From SCRT01 sp036379455 (GTDB lineage Bacteria > Pseudomonadota > Gammaproteobacteria > Nevskiales > Nevskiaceae): a stretch of DNA of 17,732 bases. Positions 15,615 through 17,732 of the stretch are shown piece by piece; the first letter of the stretch is position 1; every line of letters begins with the position of its first letter. A program made the position numbers and the translations under genes. Where the stretch lies: NCBI GenBank assembly GCA_036379455.1, contig DASVGQ010000031.1, forward strand, positions 1 to 17,732, in the 5' to 3' direction. A model generated the notes under the pieces. That model saw only the letters and a list, made by a program, of their open reading frames with translations, searched no databases and had not been told where the DNA came from.

Positions 15615-16904
15615 ATGGCGATCACCGCGCGGGGCCTCAAGTCGCTAGGACCGGGGCAGTGGGTGGCGGAGAGCGCGCGCGGCGAAGGTCAGCTCAGGGC
15701 GAAAGGCGGCCCCCACGCGATCCACTTCTACTTCCGCTACCGACGACAGGATCGCCGCTATGACGACTTGCCGCTTGGGAAGTACGACCCAGAGGGCAAG
15801 TCTGGCATCACGCTGGACGACGCGAAGGTTCAGGCTAGCGCGCTCCGCGCGCGCTACAAAGCAGGTGAATCGAACCTGCGTTCCGGGTTCGCACATCGCC
15901 GAGCGCTGCGACCGGGATTCCCTGCGACGATTGGGCGAGCCGAGAGCAGCAGCATCGTCGAGAGGACGCTCGGGGCGCTCATGATTGCGTACATGGATCA
16001 GCTCACGCACGACCACAAGCCCAGCGGCCTGGCCATCCGTCGGGAGGTCCGGCACAACATACAAGAGCCTTGGCCACAGCTGTGGGACACGCCTCTCGAC
16101 TCCCTGGATGCGGACGCGCTGCTCCCAATCGTCGCAGCACCAGCACAGGCGGGACACTTACGTCAGGCGGAGAAAACGCGGGCATACTTACGAGCTGCGT
16201 TCGCCGCCGGGATGAAGGCGCGCCACAACGCCAACGCGATTCCCGCGCTCCGCGAGCTTCAAGTACGAGTGAACCCCGCACGTGATCTGACTCCCATCGA
16301 AGGAGCGAATCGTGCGCGCGACCGCGCCCTCACCGTCGCCGAACTCATGGCTTATTGGAAAGCGATACAGGTCGGCCAATGGACCGCGACGCTACGCTTC
16401 CACCTACTCACCGGTTGCCAGCGCATCGCTCAGCTCGGACGTGTGGTCACGCAGAACTTCGATCCGGATACCCAGTCGATACTCCTGCTGGACAACAAGG
16501 GGCGCCGGACACGAGCGCGCAAGCACTACGTACCGTTGATCAAGCCTGCGTTGGATGCCATGCAGGCAATGCACGGTGGTTTGGCAGGACCCTACCTCTT
16601 CACGTTCACCGCCGGGCGATCCCCCGTTCTCTTCTCGCCGTTCGATCGCCGCGTCAAAGAGGTCGGAGACCTTATGGCGAACAGAGGTGAATTACCAGGC
16701 GGATCGTTCACTCCAGGTGATCTGCGAAGAAGCGTGGAGACCGCGTTGAGCGGCCTGCACGTGCCGAAGGAAGTACGTGCTCATCTCCAGTCCCACGGCC
16801 TTGGCGGCGTGCAGGAACGGCACTACGACCGGTACGAGTACATGGACGAGAAACGGGAGGCCTTGAAGTCGCTGTATCGCCTACTGACTGGGCAGAACGC
16901 TTGA
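15615..16904 (+). CDS. int: Tyrosine site-specific recombinase (integrase)
   Basis: This 429-aa enzyme would integrate and excise the element at the tRNA-Cys site. The N-terminal third looks like a P4-type arm-DNA-binding domain (FYFRYRRQDRRYDDLPLGKY near 39-58), followed by a core-binding region (about 118-230) and a catalytic domain. Catalytic features: box I Arg in LLTGCQRIAQL (about 270), a Lys in the DNKGRRTRARK turn (about 295-303), box II FTPGDLRR with Arg at about 371, box III His in LQSHG (394) and nucleophile Tyr in RHYDRY (404). The usual box II His of HxxR is Gly here. I recall related integrases with the LQSHG...RHYD ending, so this may be a subfamily trait. ATG 15615 is chosen over 15612 because AGGAG (15605-15609) is then five rather than two bases away. 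Confidence 0.9.
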   Translation: MAITARGLKSLGPGQWVAESARGEGQLRAKGGPHAIHFYFRYRRQDRRYDDLPLGKYDPEGKSGITLDDAKVQASALRARYKAGESNLRSGFAHRRALRPGFPATIGRAESSSIVERTLGALMIAYMDQLTHDHKPSGLAIRREVRHNIQEPWPQLWDTPLDSLDADALLPIVAAPAQAGHLRQAEKTRAYLRAAFAAGMKARHNANAIPALRELQVRVNPARDLTPIEGANRARDRALTVAELMAYWKAIQVGQWTATLRFHLLTGCQRIAQLGRVVTQNFDPDTQSILLLDNKGRRTRARKHYVPLIKPALDAMQAMHGGLAGPYLFTFTAGRSPVLFSPFDRRVKEVGDLMANRGELPGGSFTPGDLRRSVETALSGLHVPKEVRAHLQSHGLGGVQERHYDRYEYMDEKREALKSLYRLLTGQNA

Positions 16905-17066
16905 TAATTGTGGGTGTAACGACGTCTGCGAGAAACGCGAACCTACTATCGTTACGGTATCGCGGTGGAATACGCGTCGCGGCAGCCTTTTTCTGACGGT
17001 TGTAAGAGGTCGACACCGAGGCACGCTAGCAGGCACGCATCAACGTTACGCGAGCCTGTGATATCA

Positions 17067-17324
17067 ATGAAGAACGAGACGCACCCAAGTGGGATCGAAA
17101 CAAAGCTGGCGAACGGCCTCATGCTGACGGACCTCGAAGTCGCGGAGCTGTTCGGAACTGCTACTCAGACGATCAGGGACTGGCGCTGGAAAGGCACCGG
17201 TCCAGCCTATATCAAGCTGGGTCCACGGATGGTGCGTTACCGGGCAGAAGACATCAAGGCGTTCATCGAAGGCCACAGGATGACGCGGACGCATGCCGAG
17301 GGCGAAACGCTTCCGGAGGGGTGA
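17067..17324 (+). CDS. Small helix-turn-helix protein, candidate excisionase
   Basis: An 85-aa protein with one MerR/AlpA-like helix-turn-helix domain (HTH_17 type): LTDLEVAELFGTATQTIRDW at residues 20-39, then WKGTGPAYIKLGPRMVRYR and EDIKAFIEGH. The turn followed by the LGPRMVRYR wing is typical of excisionases and of small regulators of integrated elements. Its position, 162 bp after int and before the relaxase, suits a recombination directionality factor or a regulator of transfer; sequence alone does not separate these. The start is uncertain: ATG 17067 has no good ribosome-binding site, ATG 17121 lies at the domain edge, and a GTG at 16965 would add 34 residues with no domain resemblance. 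Confidence 0.75.
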   Translation: MKNETHPSGIETKLANGLMLTDLEVAELFGTATQTIRDWRWKGTGPAYIKLGPRMVRYRAEDIKAFIEGHRMTRTHAEGETLPEG

Positions 17325-17460
17325 CCCGGGACGAGTCGTCTCCTATCTGCTGCGTCCGGGCGCAACGCTCCCGGAACGGATTCATTGATCGCGGGATAGA
17401 GCGTCCACATGCAGTTATGCGTGTGTGTCGGTACCCGTCTGCGGCTTCGATACTTCCGTC

Positions 17461-17732
17461 ATGGGAAATACGGGCACCGGACAGAACGACTTAAGTGGCG
17501 CAACGCCGAGCTGGCCGCCGACAGACAGGCCGATCGATGTCGTTCCTGCCTCCGACATCCTGGCATCGCAATCCGATCTGATCATCAGGCTCGAGCACGC
17601 CTGCGGCGAGAAGCCGGCGCTCTGGCGCGGAAACTACCTGCCCATCGTGCAAAGGATGGCGGCTTGGTTCCATCAGTTACCCGCTTCCCGTGACCATCAC
17701 CACTTCGGCCAAGGGGGTCTGTTTCGCCATTC
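17461..17732 (+). CDS. MobH-family relaxase (TraI_2 domain), N-terminal part
   Basis: The frame beginning at ATG 17461 runs open to the window edge (90 codons). It reads as the start of the TraI_2 domain of MobH relaxases, which nick and carry the transferred DNA strand of ICEs such as the SXT/R391 group. Seen: an N-terminal Pro-rich lead, ILASQSDLIIRLEHACG at about 33-49, YLPIVQRMAAWFHQLPASRDH, and HHHFGQGGLFRH at 79-90, whose histidines are the conserved metal-site region. The frame is closed by a stop at 17386-17388, so the start lies between there and 17461; no strong ribosome-binding site is seen. The catalytic and C-terminal regions are outside the window. The other long plus-strand frame here (17409-17693) lacks domain resemblance. 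Confidence 0.8.
   Translation, partial: MGNTGTGQNDLSGATPSWPPTDRPIDVVPASDILASQSDLIIRLEHACGEKPALWRGNYLPIVQRMAAWFHQLPASRDHHHFGQGGLFRH

Larger units (their letters stand above)
15349..17732. mobile_element. End of an integrative (probably conjugative) element, incomplete
   Basis: The evidence is a tRNA-Cys 3' remnant, tandem repeats, a tyrosine integrase, a small helix-turn-helix protein and the start of a MobH relaxase, all in order from the junction inward. The left boundary is within or next to the tRNA remnant. The right boundary is outside the window. Integrase and relaxase together indicate an integrative and conjugative or mobilisable element; the mating-pair apparatus is not visible, so which of the two remains open. 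Between the remnant and the integrase (15396-15614) no gene is supported. Confidence 0.75.

Noticed and set aside
16961..16995. Possible terminator after int (CGCG repeats then TTTTT)
   Set aside because: The stem is too short and has competing pairings, and the T run does not directly follow it.
17409..17693. 94-codon plus-strand frame near the right edge
   Set aside because: It overlaps the MobH relaxase frame, which has clear conserved motifs, whereas this one is Arg-rich and unrecognisable.

Overview
The window reads as chromosome of a GC-rich proteobacterium with part of an integrated mobile element at its right end. The housekeeping set (fumarase C, long-type PurB, E. coli-like cytochrome bd genes with CydDC, AlgA/ManC-type enzyme), frequent GTG starts and strong codon bias suggest a beta- or gammaproteobacterium, betaproteobacterium more likely. 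This is inference from gene content; no marker gene fixes the taxon.

Layout. Positions 1-3500: a small DUF2249 gene and fumC on the minus strand, then purB divergent on the plus strand across an 84-bp gap. FumC and PurB belong to the same fumarase/aspartase superfamily. Positions 3500-4835: a plus-strand secreted protein of unknown function and a convergent minus-strand VOC-family protein, whose likely terminator overlaps the end of the secreted gene. Positions 4984-12225 (all minus): an unknown 183-aa helical protein with a probable promoter, then cydD-cydC (GTGA overlap), cydA, a small membrane gene, and cydB. CydDC is the assembly transporter and CydAB the quinol oxidase. The small gene between cydA and cydB is the most interesting chromosomal feature: its second helix looks like CydX, and it carries an extra N-terminal helix. 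Positions 12329-13552: a CynX/NimT-like MFS transporter. Positions 13832-15235: a bifunctional mannose-1-phosphate guanylyltransferase/phosphomannose isomerase with a probable TTG start.

From about 15349 to the right edge lies the end of an integrative element, probably an ICE. A 47-nt remnant of the 3' half of a tRNA-Cys(GCA) marks the attachment site. It is followed by three 11-bp tandem repeats (candidate integrase arm sites), a tyrosine integrase lacking the usual box II histidine, a small helix-turn-helix protein (candidate excisionase), and the first 90 codons of a MobH/TraI_2 relaxase that runs off the window. The orientation of the remnant predicts that the element continues to the right and ends at an intact tRNA-Cys gene outside the window. 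Any cargo lies beyond what can be seen here.
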